NCBI GenBank assembly: GCA_014529385.2
Contig: CM043947.1
Location: 128,888,391 to 128,952,390, forward strand
Source of the DNA: Adiantum capillus-veneris
Taxonomy: Eukaryota > Streptophyta > Polypodiopsida > Polypodiales > Pteridaceae
Reading direction: 5' to 3'
Length of the DNA stretch: 64,000 nucleotides
The translations under genes and the position numbers were made by a program. The notes beneath the pieces were generated by a model. The model was not told the origin of the DNA, ran no database searches, and was given only the letters and a program-made list of their open reading frames with translations. How positions within the stretch are numbered: the first letter of the stretch is position 1; each line of letters opens with the position of its first letter. Below, piece after piece: positions 10,480 to 22,149 of the stretch.

Positions 10480-12198
10480 CTTCCCAAGTAACTTGATTGC
10501 AACTTCTGCCAAACTGCCGATTCCTTGTCTGCAACCTGATTCTTGTATCAATTTTGATCAAGTTAGCTATTCTTTCAAAGAGATTGTACATTTTTTGCTA
10601 ACTATTGTGATTGGTCTATGTATATCACTTCAAATCGAGCTATGGGAGTCAATAATTAATACTTTCAGATTTGACTTTGGTAAAAATCAAAACATTAATC
10701 TGCAACCTAGAAACTAAGTGAACATGTAGCAATTTGGATCCCATTGAACCCAAAATTGCTCGGTGGCCTTGTATTATATTGGTCTAATACTGTACAAGTT
10801 AAAAAGTCAAAATTGGTGTCTCTATATAGCAGTAGTAAATAATCGTGATTATTTACTTTTCTAAGTTTTTTTCACTTTTTGCAACTTGTTAAGGTCCTTG
10901 GACAAGTTTCACTCAGTTTGGACAAAATCTGTTCAAGTTTATTAACTGTTTCGTGTCCACAGACTCGATTTTCAAGAATCTCTCCTAAGTCTCAATTTTG
11001 TAATTCAAATTTCACCAAAATTGATTTATGTGGTCTACTTGTTATGATTGACCTTGTGGTATACTCAAATGCGCAAGATTGTTAATTTTTGAAACAGAAG
11101 TAAATAATCATGATTATTTACTCCATCTAATTTTTTGCAAGTTTTTGTCCCAATCACAGATCTATTAAGTACCTCAACTTAATGTCTCTAGCTAAGTTTC
11201 ATCAAGTTTGGATAGTTTTTTTGTTCAAATAGTCCTCAGTTTTGTGTCCGCAGACTGACTTTGCAAATTTGGTCACAATTTTCAATCCAATGATCCAAAT
11301 CTTACCAAATTTGGTTTGTAGGCTTATTACAACATGGTAAAATTAGTGCATTAGGGCCAATTTGGATGAAATAAGGTTTGTTTAGGGTTTGTCTATTCTT
11401 GATCTAAGGGTCAAGGAGGAGCCACATTTCCAAAAGTATGGCACTTTTGTTCACGTGTCAAGATCTCCTTCACTTGATTTTGGAATATTTTGCACTATTT
11501 TAGCCATAACTTTTGCATATGAACTCTAAATTTAGTGCTCAAATGATCCATGGGTAGCGCTTGCTGAGCTCTATCCAATGAGTACCCATGTTAAATAGTT
11601 TTGGTAAGATCTTCATGGTCTTTTTTAGGTTTCCCCTTTTTAGATCCTTACACAACCCTTTTTTCATCCAAATTGGCCCTAATGGGTATGCTAACTTAGT
11701 CAAAAAAGTTAAAAAATGGGACAGTAGTTAATAATTGCGATTATTTACTTCTGATAAATTTTTGCATATTTTTTGTCAATTGAGCATGTACACATGTATA
11801 TCACGTCAATATAAGCCTATGAATTAAGTTTCATTGAGTTTGGACTTCTTTTTTCTCAATTTATACTCAAGTTCTCGAAAGTCGGTACAAACTTTAGTTT
11901 TTACCCAATTTTTTGCCAGTTTAATGATCCAAATCCAATGTGCCTTTACAGAAGTTGTTTGTACACATGCAATGAGTCATTGATATCAACCTTGGTCAAT
12001 TTTGAGCTAAAATTAAATAATCATGCTTATTTACTTTATGCTCAAAATGAACACTTTTTTGCACTTTTTCAATGTTGGACAGTCTTTTCATGAGTTATTT
12101 TAAGCCTATGAATCAAGTCAAAACTTAATTTGGCCTTAAATGTCAAGAAAAAGTAAATAATATGAGCTTTTACAAACTCTTGAAATTTTTACCTCAAT
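10480..12198. repeat. AT-rich spacer with four copies of a 24-bp palindrome
   Basis: No gene is seen. Four copies of a palindrome close to AGTAAATAATCATGATTATT plus TACT lie at 10834-10857 (one central mismatch), 11099-11122 (perfect), 11726-11749 and 12012-12035 (diverged). A half copy is near 12156. Between them similar words recur (AAGTTTCA followed by TNAGTTTGGA; TTTTGCACTTTTT), so this looks like a strongly diverged tandem repeat of about 275-300 bp with units lost. Confidence 0.6.
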
Positions 12199-13600
12199 GT
12201 GTCCTTGAGCTTATCCACTGGTTCATACAACTTTCAAGAATACTCTCCAGTCGGATTGAGTGGTTTGGAGTCTTTTCGTGCTATTTCTAGCCGTAGACCT
12301 AAAATTATGCAACTTCAAATAACAACTCAGAATGATTCTTTCAGAGAGAGCAATGTTCTGAAATCCACCTCAGATCCTACTTACCCTACTCCTAAGTTCT
12401 CATGCAATGGGGTTGTGGAAAGTGTCCACAAACACTTGTTTTCTTGTTTTTTATGGTTTCGTGAGCATTGATCTGAAGACTTGTCTCGTCCCTCAATCAT
12501 TTTCAAATTCCTAACCTAGTTTCCATAAAGTAGATATACGAGCAACAGAAGAGAGGAAGTCCTATATTCATCGTTTACGTGGTTATAAGGGTCATACGTC
12601 ACAAGCCAAGTCGATAAGTCTAGGATTCTAATGAAAGCTGTTTCCTAAAAAAAAGATAAAATCCCATTGAAATATTTAGAATTCATAAACAACGCCGTTT
12701 TTTCCATGTTTAAGAGGCACATCCGCCATCCGTAAACCATAAATATGATATGAAACTTAGTTTAAACTAGCTAGTAATCTTGTGGGCATGTCGATTTGTG
12801 ACATATCGAATCTTGGAACAATGAGTCTCTAATTTTACTTCTCTTAATAAGAGGGAGTGGAGAGTTTTTCAACTAATCGAGACCACCCATCCTTGACTAG
12901 CAACCTGAGCCAGTCCCCACTTTCCACCCCACACTCACACTTGTTAGCTTCTTTTCTAATTACTATCACATTGTTTTACACATACAAACAATGTTCTTTT
13001 CTTAATTCTAAGCATGGATTCTTTCATTCAGCCCTTCAAACATCACCAAAATATTTCTTTCTCAAACATGGTCTAATGAAAACAATCCTATAATTCAACA
13101 AAAATGAATCTTTCAATTATTCTTAAGAGTTTTCCTCTACCCGTAGACTTTCTCTATCTAACCAACAGAGCTTTTGCAAAGGATTTACTTATTCGCTAAC
13201 CGTGAAACGCGCATACTTTCCCAGTCGCTAACCGCAAAGGAACATCTCACTAACCACAAGGCATCTTGCTAACCTCAAGAGACAAAAAGAGAGCTGATAA
13301 CCTCAACTTATTCTCTGCTAACCGCGGAATCACCTCGCTAACAACGAGTTCCATTTGGAAACAAGATATTATTTCAGCATCATTTTCTTTAAGTGAATTC
13401 TCAAACATGATTAACTAACTTGTAATATCAAACAAGGACAGTTAATCAAACAGTTAACCATAAATCAAACAATTCTTTCTCTACTCTATGAAATCATATG
13501 CTTTTTTCTTGTGATATAATCACGTTTCTTGGATAGTTTAAGGGAATTCATAGGCTTGCCTTACCGGTCATCATGTATAACGATGCATAATTATAATTTA
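12199..13600. other. Spacer without a recognised gene
   Basis: A 90-codon frame (12199-12471) and a 78-codon frame (12857-13093) have no recognisable motif. Around 13190-13345 the word CTAACC recurs about five times in different contexts at irregular spacing (GCTAACCGC and variants), with related TAACC/CTAAC words. I see no RNA gene. Confidence 0.5.
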
Positions 13601-13607
13601 CTCTTAC

Positions 13608-14010
13608 CGGACTAGCAACACGTTTGTCTACCTCTCATGGTTGAGGTTGGACGGCTTCGAGTTCTTCCACAACCAATACCTTCGCTTGAGCAACGTTTGG
13701 AGTAGTTGATGCCTTCCGCTGCACCTTTCTTGGAGGTGGAGAAACATGAGCGTCTTTGGAGCTTCAAGTCACTCGCTTCGGGGCCATCGTATTGCGAAAG
13801 AGAAAGAAGAAAGTGAAAAAGAGAGCTCAAGAATTTGAGGGACAATACGATGATGGTAGAGAAAGAAGTTGAAGATGGAGATGGCTTGAGGGTAAGAGCT
13901 TGAGGGAGAGAGGTTGAGAGAGAGAAGGTAACTCCGACGTCAAGGCAAGAGAGCTTCCACTTCTAAGAGTGTGTGTCCTCAAAGTGAAGGGAGAGAGGAT
14001 CTTTATATAG
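13608..14010 (-). promoter_or_regulatory. Possible minus-strand promoter, CT-rich leader and broken first exon
   Basis: On the minus strand a TATA-like CTATATAAAG (about 14010-14001) is followed by a long CT-rich leader, then ATG at 13787 in the context of MAPKRVT. A TGA stops it at codon 8, but the same frame is then open, Pro/Lys/Val-rich (DAHVSPPPRKVQRKASTTP), to 13635. A donor-like GTAAGAG lies at 13607-13601. MAPKR-type starts are common in plant gag proteins and also in nuclear proteins. Nothing convincing continues to the left. This could be an orphan 5' end of a gene or element. Confidence 0.3.
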
Positions 14011-14069
14011 GCTCCCAAGGCCAGCGAAGAATAGAGGGAAGCAAGGAGAGATAAGTTTGCGCACATTTG

Positions 14070-16485
14070 CAGCTCAAAAATAAATAAATATATACATATA
14101 TGGCTTTTTTTCTATTACGGCCACGGATTCCGATGCGCGATTTCGAGCCTCTTAGAGGAAGCTTGGCTTCCAAGAAAAGAGTTATAAACTAAACTCCTCC
14201 TCTATTTTTTTTTAAAGTACTCCTCCTACATCTCTCTTCTAAAATTACTCCTCCTTTCCTAAAATTATTCTCTCTTTGCTAAAATTACTCCTTCTTTCTT
14301 AAGTCTCTAGATACAGTTTTGATGCTTAAGTTTCCCATCAACCTATTGTTTTCAAGTGAATAAGGGTCATAATTAATAGTTCTAAAGTCCGATTTTTGAT
14401 CCAATCATTCCATTAGAATGCTCTTTGACTTAATATAATGCAAACATTAAATATTTGCAAAGTAAATACAATACTTCTATTGAAAATTTGTTGGGTACAT
14501 TACAGGACCATTGATCCCACCAAATAATCAAGAGGGCAACCCCTAATCAACTAGGCTTGCTTGGTGGGCCTTTGCCATACATTATTTGATAGATTTTGGA
14601 GTGTAGCTGGTTAGTTGGTTAGTTGGTTGTGATTGCTTTTGCCTTGGGTTTTGATGTGGTGACACGAGAGAATGAGTAGAATGGCCTATTGATAGGCACC
14701 AATAATAGCTTTGTCTGGGACTTGATGAGCATTGGGAAGAAGCAAGTTGTGTCCCATAGTGCTCCATATACGACAAAGGGCTAATTGAATCGAGCAAAAG
14801 GGTTGCAACTTAACCTACTTTGGTAGTTTTTTGCAGATTGCACCATTCAACCTAATAGTAGCGAGACCATTTAGTCTCTAAATCGTGGAACCATCTTTGA
14901 GACACCCATCTTATTCTCAATCAAGCGCAGTCAATTTTTGTTTATTTCAATATATAGGTTGAATTGCCAAACTCTGAGAAAAGAAATGCATGTCTATTTG
15001 AGATATAGATATGATGATCCAAATTGAGCATGCAGCACTGGTGAGGAAAACCTATGGCTAAAATAAACTTAAGGAAGCTTTGACAAACTAAAAAATATAG
15101 AAAGCATAAACAGACTATAAAAAATGAATTACACTACCGACCCGATAATCGTGAACGAATGTCATCCAATTGTGCAAGTCGGTAGACAATGTTTGAGTCA
15201 ATCTACAAAAAGGCAATGTGAATAGTTAAACATATCGTCTTACAATGAAACGTCACAGACTGAAACTACAAAGTATACAATGCACGTCATGCAAAGGTGC
15301 CATACAAAAGTATGGTGGAGAGTTGGCATTGTGGTCTCTCCAAAAATTATAAGAAGTCGTGCCCTGTCCCGTAGCGTTTATGTGTTGCGCCAAGAAAACG
15401 CATAGTCATTGGGTGTGATGGATACAGATAATTAACTTTATAGTGTTGTCGAGATGGAGTCGCGCTTGTGCAATTGAAACGTCGAGTGTTGTGAATATAT
15501 GTCCTCCTTGTCAGACACAAAACACGCATTAAGACAAATACAAGAGATGCGGCATATTGATTAAGCTTAAGAAGAAGCATATCTAATTTTATATTCTATG
15601 TCAAAGGTTTGCTACGTAAAGAGTTATGGGTGCTTTTTGATAGATTTTCCTTTGTTAAAATTGCATTATCTCTCTCTCCTTGACCGTCAACTCTTTCTCA
15701 TGTCTTATGTTGTAGCCAGTTTTCTATTTGCAGTGCGCCCTCTTCTTGTAGACGAAGCAAGGCTTCTTGCAACTCGTCGGCCATGCAGTAACATGCTATC
15801 ATATGTAGGGTATGTCCTCAAGGTGTCTAGGAGTCTTTTCGATCCCACGGTTCTGTTCATGGGACTGGCCGATACTTAATACTAACCTTGGAAAGAGAAC
15901 TCCATGGTACGAACTTGCATTGGCCAAACAATACATTCACTTGATGCTTTCCTTATGCATGATAATGGGTGTGTTGAGTTCATCGTCCCCATAGAGAAAG
16001 ATATTGTATTTACTCTGCTCATCACTATTGCAAATGCGGATCTGGCAAGCTTTGTACTTGTTTACTTTAGTGCTAGCTAGATACATGATGTCAATCTGCA
16101 TATGCTCTATTATATTCTATAGATGTTTTATAGCAACGTCTTCCAAGCAAGTCTAGTTAGCACAAAAGGGTGTGTGTCAGAGCGGATGGCGAGGATGCAA
16201 TGTGTGTGACATGAGGCTTACGATGAGTCTATGTAGAGGATTTATCCAAGGCATTGAGTCTTAGAAGTGAACGGACTCTAGGAGGCTGCCTCGTGGAGAA
16301 CGGTTGTTACAGTATCAAAATCTACATCATGGACTGAATGCTCTCAGGAACTCCCTCATCTGTCCGAGCCTGGGAGGTCTGGCACTGGCGGGCCAAGGAG
16401 GCTTGGCAGCCAACCTGTCAAGGTGTTGGCTAGTCAATTGTGAATAGCCGAATAGCCAACCATGAATAGATGACACTAAACACAA
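14070..16485. other. Spacer without a recognised gene
   Basis: AT-rich DNA. Short open frames (for example 15598-15879 on plus, 15580-15347 on minus) show no domain. The word GGTTAGTT recurs three times near 14608-14630. On the minus strand near 15800-15700 a helical-looking segment (MADELQEALLRLQEEGALQI) is open for ~35 codons, but no family is evident. Confidence 0.5.
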
Positions 16486-16571
16486 ACACACACACACACA
16501 CACACATCCAGAAACTCCGAGAGAGCGAGGCATACATGAGAGGCAAGGCAACAAATGAGGGCTTGCAATAT

Positions 16572-16632
<61 letters not shown>

Positions 16633-16653
16633 GTGTGTGTGTGTGTGTGTGTG
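16486..16653. repeat. Compound microsatellite: (AC)n, (CT)n, (TG)n
   Basis: (AC)n at 16486-16506, (CT)29 at 16573-16630 and (TG)11 at 16632-16653. The ORFs crossing them translate the repeats (Ser-Leu or Cys-Val runs) and are not genes. Confidence 0.95.
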
Positions 16654-16918
16654 AATGGCCAGAGACTTACCTAAAGAACATTGAACTACTCGCTTTGCAA
16701 ATCTTTGTCTTCGAACTGTTGCACGTCTGCAAACATGCGAACCGCTGTCTTTGCGAAGCTCTGAACTGTGGCCTCTGCGAACCTACGACACTACTTTTGT
16801 TTGTTTGCCAACTAGTGTTGCTTTTCACAGTTTTTTTTTTAAATTTAATTTATATTTGAAGCTCTGAAGCTCTTCCGTGACCAGATAGAGGCAAAAGAGC
16901 CTTCGGCTCACCAAGTAC

Positions 16919-17026
16919 CTGATTTTGAACCTTGGAGGTGACACCTTGGATGTCTCTCTTCTTACAATTGAAGAAGCCAGTATGTTTCAGGTGAAAGCCG
17001 TTGTTGCAGGAGACACTCATCTGGAG
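16919..17026 (+). pseudogene. HSP70 gene fragment (ATPase domain)
   Basis: The frame from 16919 reads LILNLGGDTLDVSLLTIEE, then a few residues, then FQVKAVVAGDTHLE. This matches the HSP70 phosphate-binding and adjoining segment, which in the family is close to FDLGGGTFDVSLLTIEEG followed by FEVKATAGDTHLGG. HSP70 is an ATP-driven chaperone. Only about 36 codons are recognisable. Glycine of the GGGT loop is replaced by Asp (GGDT), and GGEDFDNR, expected next, is missing. It is a relic with no full gene around it. Confidence 0.75.
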
Positions 17027-17803
17027 ATTTACCATTGTGCCGTATGTAATGATCGTTGTCATTTTGACTACCCATATTGGGCATTCCTTGCGATAAGAGA
17101 TCCATAAAAAACATACCTAAAATGCGTGCCGCCTCTTGCATAGATGATGATCTTTGATTTGTGTATATCCCTCGACCTTGCCGGCATTTTAGGCCTGATC
17201 GTTACGTTCATCATTGTCATCATTGCTAGCATATTCTTTGTATCTCATATCCCTACGATCATCGTGCTCTCTATGAGTCCTTTGATCACCATTCGTGCGG
17301 CTACAATTCCTTCTATATTAATCCACCTTTTCTCATGACTTTTTTCTTGTCCACCCTGCAATCAATCCTTTTCCCCCTTCCTTAGTCGCAAAGCCTGGCG
17401 ACCCTCTTCTCTCTCTCCTTGCCAGATGAGTGCTTCCGTGGGCGGATCTGCAAAAACAAAGAAGCTTCAGCATGAGGCTAAGGTGAAAGAAAGATTAGCT
17501 TTTGGCATCGTCGACAGTTAACGCAGGCGATAAGTAGCGCTGCTGGGCTTGAGCTTTGCAGCGTAGTCGCTAAACCAAAATATCAAAAAGATCAGGTGAT
17601 CTTGGTCAGGTTAGATCATGCCAAGTGGCTCACTCCAGGATCCAGAAAGTTCTTTAAAAAAGTTATTATGCCAAAACCCTAGGTTGTTTGAGCACGTGGA
17701 ACTGGAGAGAGTAGCTAGCCTCATTCTCACGTGTCTTGGAACTGCAGAGAGTCGAGATCTCGGCCACTCGACTCGACTCAGCCTCGCATGACCATAGCCT
17801 AAG
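17027..17803. other. Spacer upstream of the 17804 ORF; one 31-codon ATG ORF
   Basis: ATG at 17426 opens a 31-codon Lys-rich frame (MSASVGGSAKTKKLQHEAKV then KERLAFGIVDS) ended by TAA at 17519-17521, after a pyrimidine tract ending CCAG that resembles an intron acceptor. Near 17600 a short protein-like piece reads VILVRLDHAKWLTPGSRKFF in another frame. Both may be relics of an N-terminal part of the ORF at 17804. A ~25-bp segment (CACGTG then GGAACTG, AGAGAGT) occurs twice, near 17693 and 17731. Confidence 0.35.
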
Positions 17804-18603
17804 ATGGCTCAAGAAGATGTTTTAGAGCTAGTTTCATGGGCGAAGTCACAAGCTGATAAGAAGGCGGTCAGGGTAATCTTGGTCGGATCCGAGGAGAGTA
17901 TCAAGCTACTTATCAGCAGTGATGTCATAACTAGAGGTATACTTGTGCATTGTTATCCTCCAAGTGCTGAGGAGACAAGGGAGGCACTCATAAATTTTAT
18001 CAATACCAACCCAGATAAGTATAACTTGGATGTTGAGAAGTGTCTCTACCTCCGAGAGACATGCCCATCTGAGTATAATACGCTCAACGCCACAAAAGAG
18101 GATTTAATGGATCAGTTCATAGTTAAGCATGCTAGATTTGAGAATCAACACAGGGATTTCCATGATGTAGGTTTTTGGTTCACTCTTTTAGTGGAAAAGT
18201 CTAATGGTGTGCCCTTGGTGGATAACATTAAGCACATAACGAGGGGGTACTATGTCCTTGACAAAGAGAAGACACTGTCTGAACCCTGCATTTTATGTTA
18301 TGGAAACAAGGTGTACTTTATGTCCGGCCTCAACCGAGAGTACCATGCTGATAATGTGCTTGCAACCCTTGAAATCGAGGTCGATGAGAGCTCTGCAGAA
18401 GTCGAACGACTCTCTGCAATGATGACAAAGGAGAATTTTCAGGTAAAGGAACAAGAGAAGAAAGGAACAAGAAGTCGACGGAGCTTGCAAAGAAACAAGA
18501 GGAGCTTGCAAAGGAACAAGAAAAGCTAGTGATGACAAAGGAGAGGATTGGGAAAATTGAAGAGTGCATGTCTAATAAGTCGTATGAGGCTTATGGCCCA
18601 TAG
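17804..18603 (+). pseudogene. Unrecognised gene-like ORF, about 265 codons, frameshifted near its 3' end
   Basis: ATG at 17804 has a strong plant context (AAGATGGCT). The N-terminal third (EDVLELVSWAKSQADKKAVR, VILVGSEESIKLLIS, then ITRGILVHCYPPSAEE) has the look of the second half of a P-loop ATPase core (strand, then a sensor-like S-E-E segment, then an arginine after a short helix). No Walker A is present, so this may be a truncated protein. The C-terminus should be a coiled coil: one frame ends at 18529 in Arg/Ser-rich residues, while the +1 frame from about 18465 gives KKSTELAKKQEELAKEQEKL and runs to TAG at 18601-18603. That points to a single frameshift at about 18450-18475 (or an unseen short intron). 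No LTR-element motif is present. Confidence 0.45.
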
Positions 18604-18675
18604 ATACAAGGACTAGATAAGGCTAGTGTATCTGAGACACCAGCACAAAAAGAGAACAAAAGTGCATGCAGTGGA
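18553..18675 (+). repeat. 3' end of the 17804 ORF, copy 1 of a duplicated segment
   Basis: About 120 bp spanning the last codons (EECMSNKSYEAYGP, stop) and adjacent 3' sequence reappear at 20953-21073 with roughly 15-20% difference by eye. Confidence 0.8.
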
Positions 18676-19862
18676 AGAGCACATGTAATTCAATGTGTGA
18701 TGCATGTAAGTTTTCCTTGGCATGATCAAGCTTGACATCTTTCTTGGATGTTTGGTATAATGTTAACGTGGCACAATTTGATGGCTTCATTGGTTATAGG
18801 CTTATTTAATCATTCATATGTATGGCTTGGCTTTCATTTTGGGATGTTGGTAGTGTTTTCTACATCATCATGGTTGGCTTCAAATTTGGAAATGTTTAAA
18901 ATGACAAAAAGTAAGTTTTATAGAAGTGGGGAGATGAAACTTCCACTTAATTTTTACTTTTAATAGTAAGTTTGATGGAAGTTGGGCTCTTTTTGTAAAT
19001 GTGGCTTGTTCTAACTTAGAATGAACTTCGTTTAGTCTTTTAAGCTCTTTCTTGCTCCAAGTGACTATATAGTCAGTTCAGTTATTTCATATGTTTACTT
19101 AGTGTAGTCTTGGAGTGCTAGACTGGTATCATGATTGAGTATGCCTATCACCTCTTGAGAGTGATAGAAACTTAGATCGTTGTTGGTTTTAAAAATAACC
19201 TTATACCAATCTGCACCTATTGTTGTGCATGGATGACGTGAGTGGGGATGTCGTAGCTTATTGTCCACGCTATGCATGGTAGAATTGATGAATCTATAGT
19301 CCATGTCTGGCGAACATTAGAGTTGAAGGTTGCACTTTCAAGTCCTACTCTTTTTAATGTTTAGCTTAATGTTTTGTTCGTGTTTGTAAGTGCTTTAGGG
19401 CTAGAGTTTATAGTTCTTTTTTCTTTTCTATTTTGTGTTATTGATTAATATTTCAGTAGAGTAGTTTTGAGTTCTTATTAACATGATTAAGTCTTTGTAT
19501 GAGTTTGTGTGTTTATGTTTATTTTTGAAAGGTTCCTTCAATTAGGTAATTGTTTTCTAACTTAGTTGCTTTCGAATGCTTTATTTTGTCTTTCTTTATT
19601 TTTGTAAACTCTCAATTTGCAAGCTCAAATTTTTTCAAAGGTCTGAATTGTATTTGGTTGGATATGAGCTAGACTTGATATATCAGTCGCATGCATGCTT
19701 TGGAGTTTTTTGAAGAAAAGTTTCTCTTTGGGAGCCTAAGGTAAATAGGATACCCAAACCATTCTTAATTCCCAAGATGAATTATATTTCTTAACAAGAA
19801 GCTTGATGCTTTGTGTTGTGGCCCCATCTCTCTTTCTCTCGTTCACCTATTGCCCAAGACAA

Positions 19863-19915
<53 letters not shown>

Positions 19916-20952
19916 CTGCCAACAATTACTCTCTCCCTCGTGCTCGCGTCTCTTTTTTCATGGGAAATAGCAAAGAACATTCATCTTTCTTTGTGTGTTT
20001 GTGCCCCTTCCCTCTTCTTGCCTTCCTTCATAGGCGGCACAAACAATATAGAGATGGCATTGTATAGGCAACAGGTGCAATGGTTGTTCTTACTCGTAGT
20101 ATTTTGTTAGTCAACCTCGTCTTGTTGAGCCTTCGATGCCCCCCTCATGCTTTGTCTCTTTTTCTCACTCTCTACACAAGGGGCATGCGTGATGGAGAAG
20201 CTCAATAGGATCGGATACCTTACTCTAGACTATAAGGATTGGTTTGCAATGGCATAATTAAAGAATATGTAGTAGATTCTTTAAGGTTTTTCTTTTTCTA
20301 TACATCTCCCCTTTGAACAACCCAAAGGATTGCACTTGCACAAAACAGTTATGGTAGATTTATGTAAGATGAAGGTCCACTCAAGGCCTTTTTTATATGG
20401 ACTGGTTGGCGGAATAAGCTCGTACACGTGATTCAAGCCATGGTTTTTTTAAAAGACCGATAAAGAATTGTTCTTGCAGGAAGGAAAGCATGCACACTAA
20501 GCCCAAAGTCAATACTTTTCACTTAAGAAGTAAACAAAGTAGTTTGCCTTTATTCCTTCGCTATGTATATGGCAAGGAAAAAAAAAATGGCATTGGTGTG
20601 GATTTTACCGCATGGCATAGCTTGTGATGATGGGTCCATAGCATCTACCCTTGAAGCTTTCGCCAAAAGCTTAGTACAAACGAGATTTTGCATTAAAAGA
20701 TGTGTGGAGGTGAAAATTTACACATTCTAATAAAGATGAAGAGCGATGCATTTCGTGCATTGTGATGTTTGTGCCCATAAAAGAAGAATAAAAAACTATA
20801 TGTATGTATGTGTGTAGTTGGCACCATTCTCCACATTTATAATAATATCGTAGGGAAATTACCCTCCCACACCACTTTTATCCCTTCCAATGTTGAAGGG
20901 GGGCTTATTCTTCTCCTTCCGTATTGGAGCTATTTTTTTATTACCATCATGC
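18676..20952. other. Spacer without a recognised gene; contains (TC)22 at 19867-19910
   Basis: AT-rich, with only short frames. The (TC)n microsatellite at 19867-19910 produces a Leu/Ser-repeat ORF. No RNA gene or element terminus was recognised. Confidence 0.55.
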
Positions 20953-21073
20953 AAAATTCAAGAGTGCATGTCTAATAAGTCATATGAGGCTTATGGCCCT
21001 TTATAGTAGACACAAGGACCAGGTGTATATGAGACATCAACAGAGAAAGGGAACAAAAGTACATAAAGTGGAG
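20953..21073 (+). repeat. 3' end of the 17804 ORF, copy 2
   Basis: Same segment as 18553-18675, again with a stop after AYGP-like codons. The rest of the gene is not present upstream. Element B begins 22 bp downstream, so this copy marks its insertion neighbourhood. Confidence 0.8.
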
Positions 21074-21088
21074 TGTAGTTGTGTGTGT

Positions 21089-21094
21089 GTGCGC
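21089..21094. repeat. Candidate target-site duplication, left copy (GTGCGC)
   Basis: GTGCGC here equals 30570-30575. It lies at the end of a (GT)n run, so one or two bases of the match may be chance. Confidence 0.6.
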
Positions 21095-22091
21095 AATCAA
21101 GAAGTGCGCGGTGCGACTAAGAAAGCCCTGGGCCTCTGATTGTGAGGATTCGTAGCAAAATCAAGCAAGGAGTAGACCATTTGAAGCCAAAAACACACTA
21201 AAAAAGAACAAAACTCCAGCCATGAAAGCTCCACTTTGAAAAAGAACCAATACTAACTCAAAACTCTTGTGTGTGTGTGAAGATTAGGTGTAGCCTCGCT
21301 TCCAATTGCACAGATGCAGTGCTCATTCGACCTGTTAAAACCCTAAAATAACGCTTCAATTCCTCGTCGTGACCATTTCATGGAAGCGTCGGTACTTCAT
21401 TGGAGAAGCCCAAGTAGTTATTGAGGAGGGGAAACCCTAATTGAACGCCTTACAGCCTTAACCATGTAGTGGAAGCAGTACGGAACTGCACTAGCACCCT
21501 GTAAAGGAATGGCTGTATCTCCTTGCTCATATGCCCAAATGAGCTCATTCGTGGCTCTAAAACTTTCCACTCAACTTGAGCAACGATGTAGTTGATGTGG
21601 CACTGAGCTATTTTTAGGCTATTTTTGATCATTTTTAGGCCAATTTTAGCCCAAAAATACCCCCTTTTGTTCGTAAAAAGCCCAAACGAGCTAGGAAAAA
21701 TCCCAATTGGGCTCAAATTTCATGTTGAACCTCATTTTCCCACTTGGTAAGCACTTTGGACACGTCTTTTACGCCAGTGCACAAAATCTGCTATTTTTAG
21801 TTGAGACTGTCCGCATTGAACTTTCTAGGCAAAACGAGCGTGCCACTTCGATACACTCGACATTCGTACATTCCTAAAGAAAAATAGGCATAAATTTATG
21901 TAAAAAAGAATGCCATAGTGCCACGTCTAGCGCCTCGCCTTCCCGAAAAGGTATGTACACCACTGCAGCGTGGCGTCTATTTTCGCATATATCACACTAT
22001 GTACATCATAGCATTTGGTACCACATTAAAAAATCATTGAGAGTGAGGTAGATATTTTGATTTCATATTATGAACGTGCCATGGCACGACA
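21095..22091 (-). repeat. Element B 3' LTR (left copy)
   Basis: It aligns over its full length to 29531-30569, from TCAAGAAGTGCGC to ATGAACGTGCCATGGCAC. Its plus-strand right end is ...GGCACGACA, giving a minus-strand start TGTCGTGCC next to the polypurine tract. Its plus-strand left end reads AATCAAG where the other copy reads TGTCAAG, so the canonical terminal bases have mutated. In the first ~220 aligned bases I see about a dozen differences, so the insertion is not recent. Confidence 0.85.
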
Positions 22092-22105
22092 TCCACCCCC
22101 TCTAA
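22092..22105 (-). promoter_or_regulatory. Element B polypurine tract
   Basis: On the minus strand AGAGGGGGTGGA directly precedes the 3' LTR start TGTCG. This is where plus-strand DNA synthesis would begin. Confidence 0.75.
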
Positions 22106-22149
22106 ACCTGCACATCCTCCGGCATGTGCCACATATATCTTTTGTAGGT

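Noticed and set aside
13190-13345. Recurrent CTAACC words, resembling a telomere variant or CRISPR-like array
   Set aside because: Spacing is irregular and flanks differ, so neither a telomeric tract nor a CRISPR array.
14605-14632. GGTTAGTT repeats as an interstitial telomere
   Set aside because: Only three short units and not the plant TTTAGGG repeat.
17144-17338. 64-codon hydrophobic ORF as a membrane protein
   Set aside because: Ile/Leu-rich because of local AT composition; no clear start context or homologue.
19811-20110. Overlapping ORFs rich in Ser-Leu across the (TC)n tract
   Set aside because: They are translations of the microsatellite and short flanks, with no domain.
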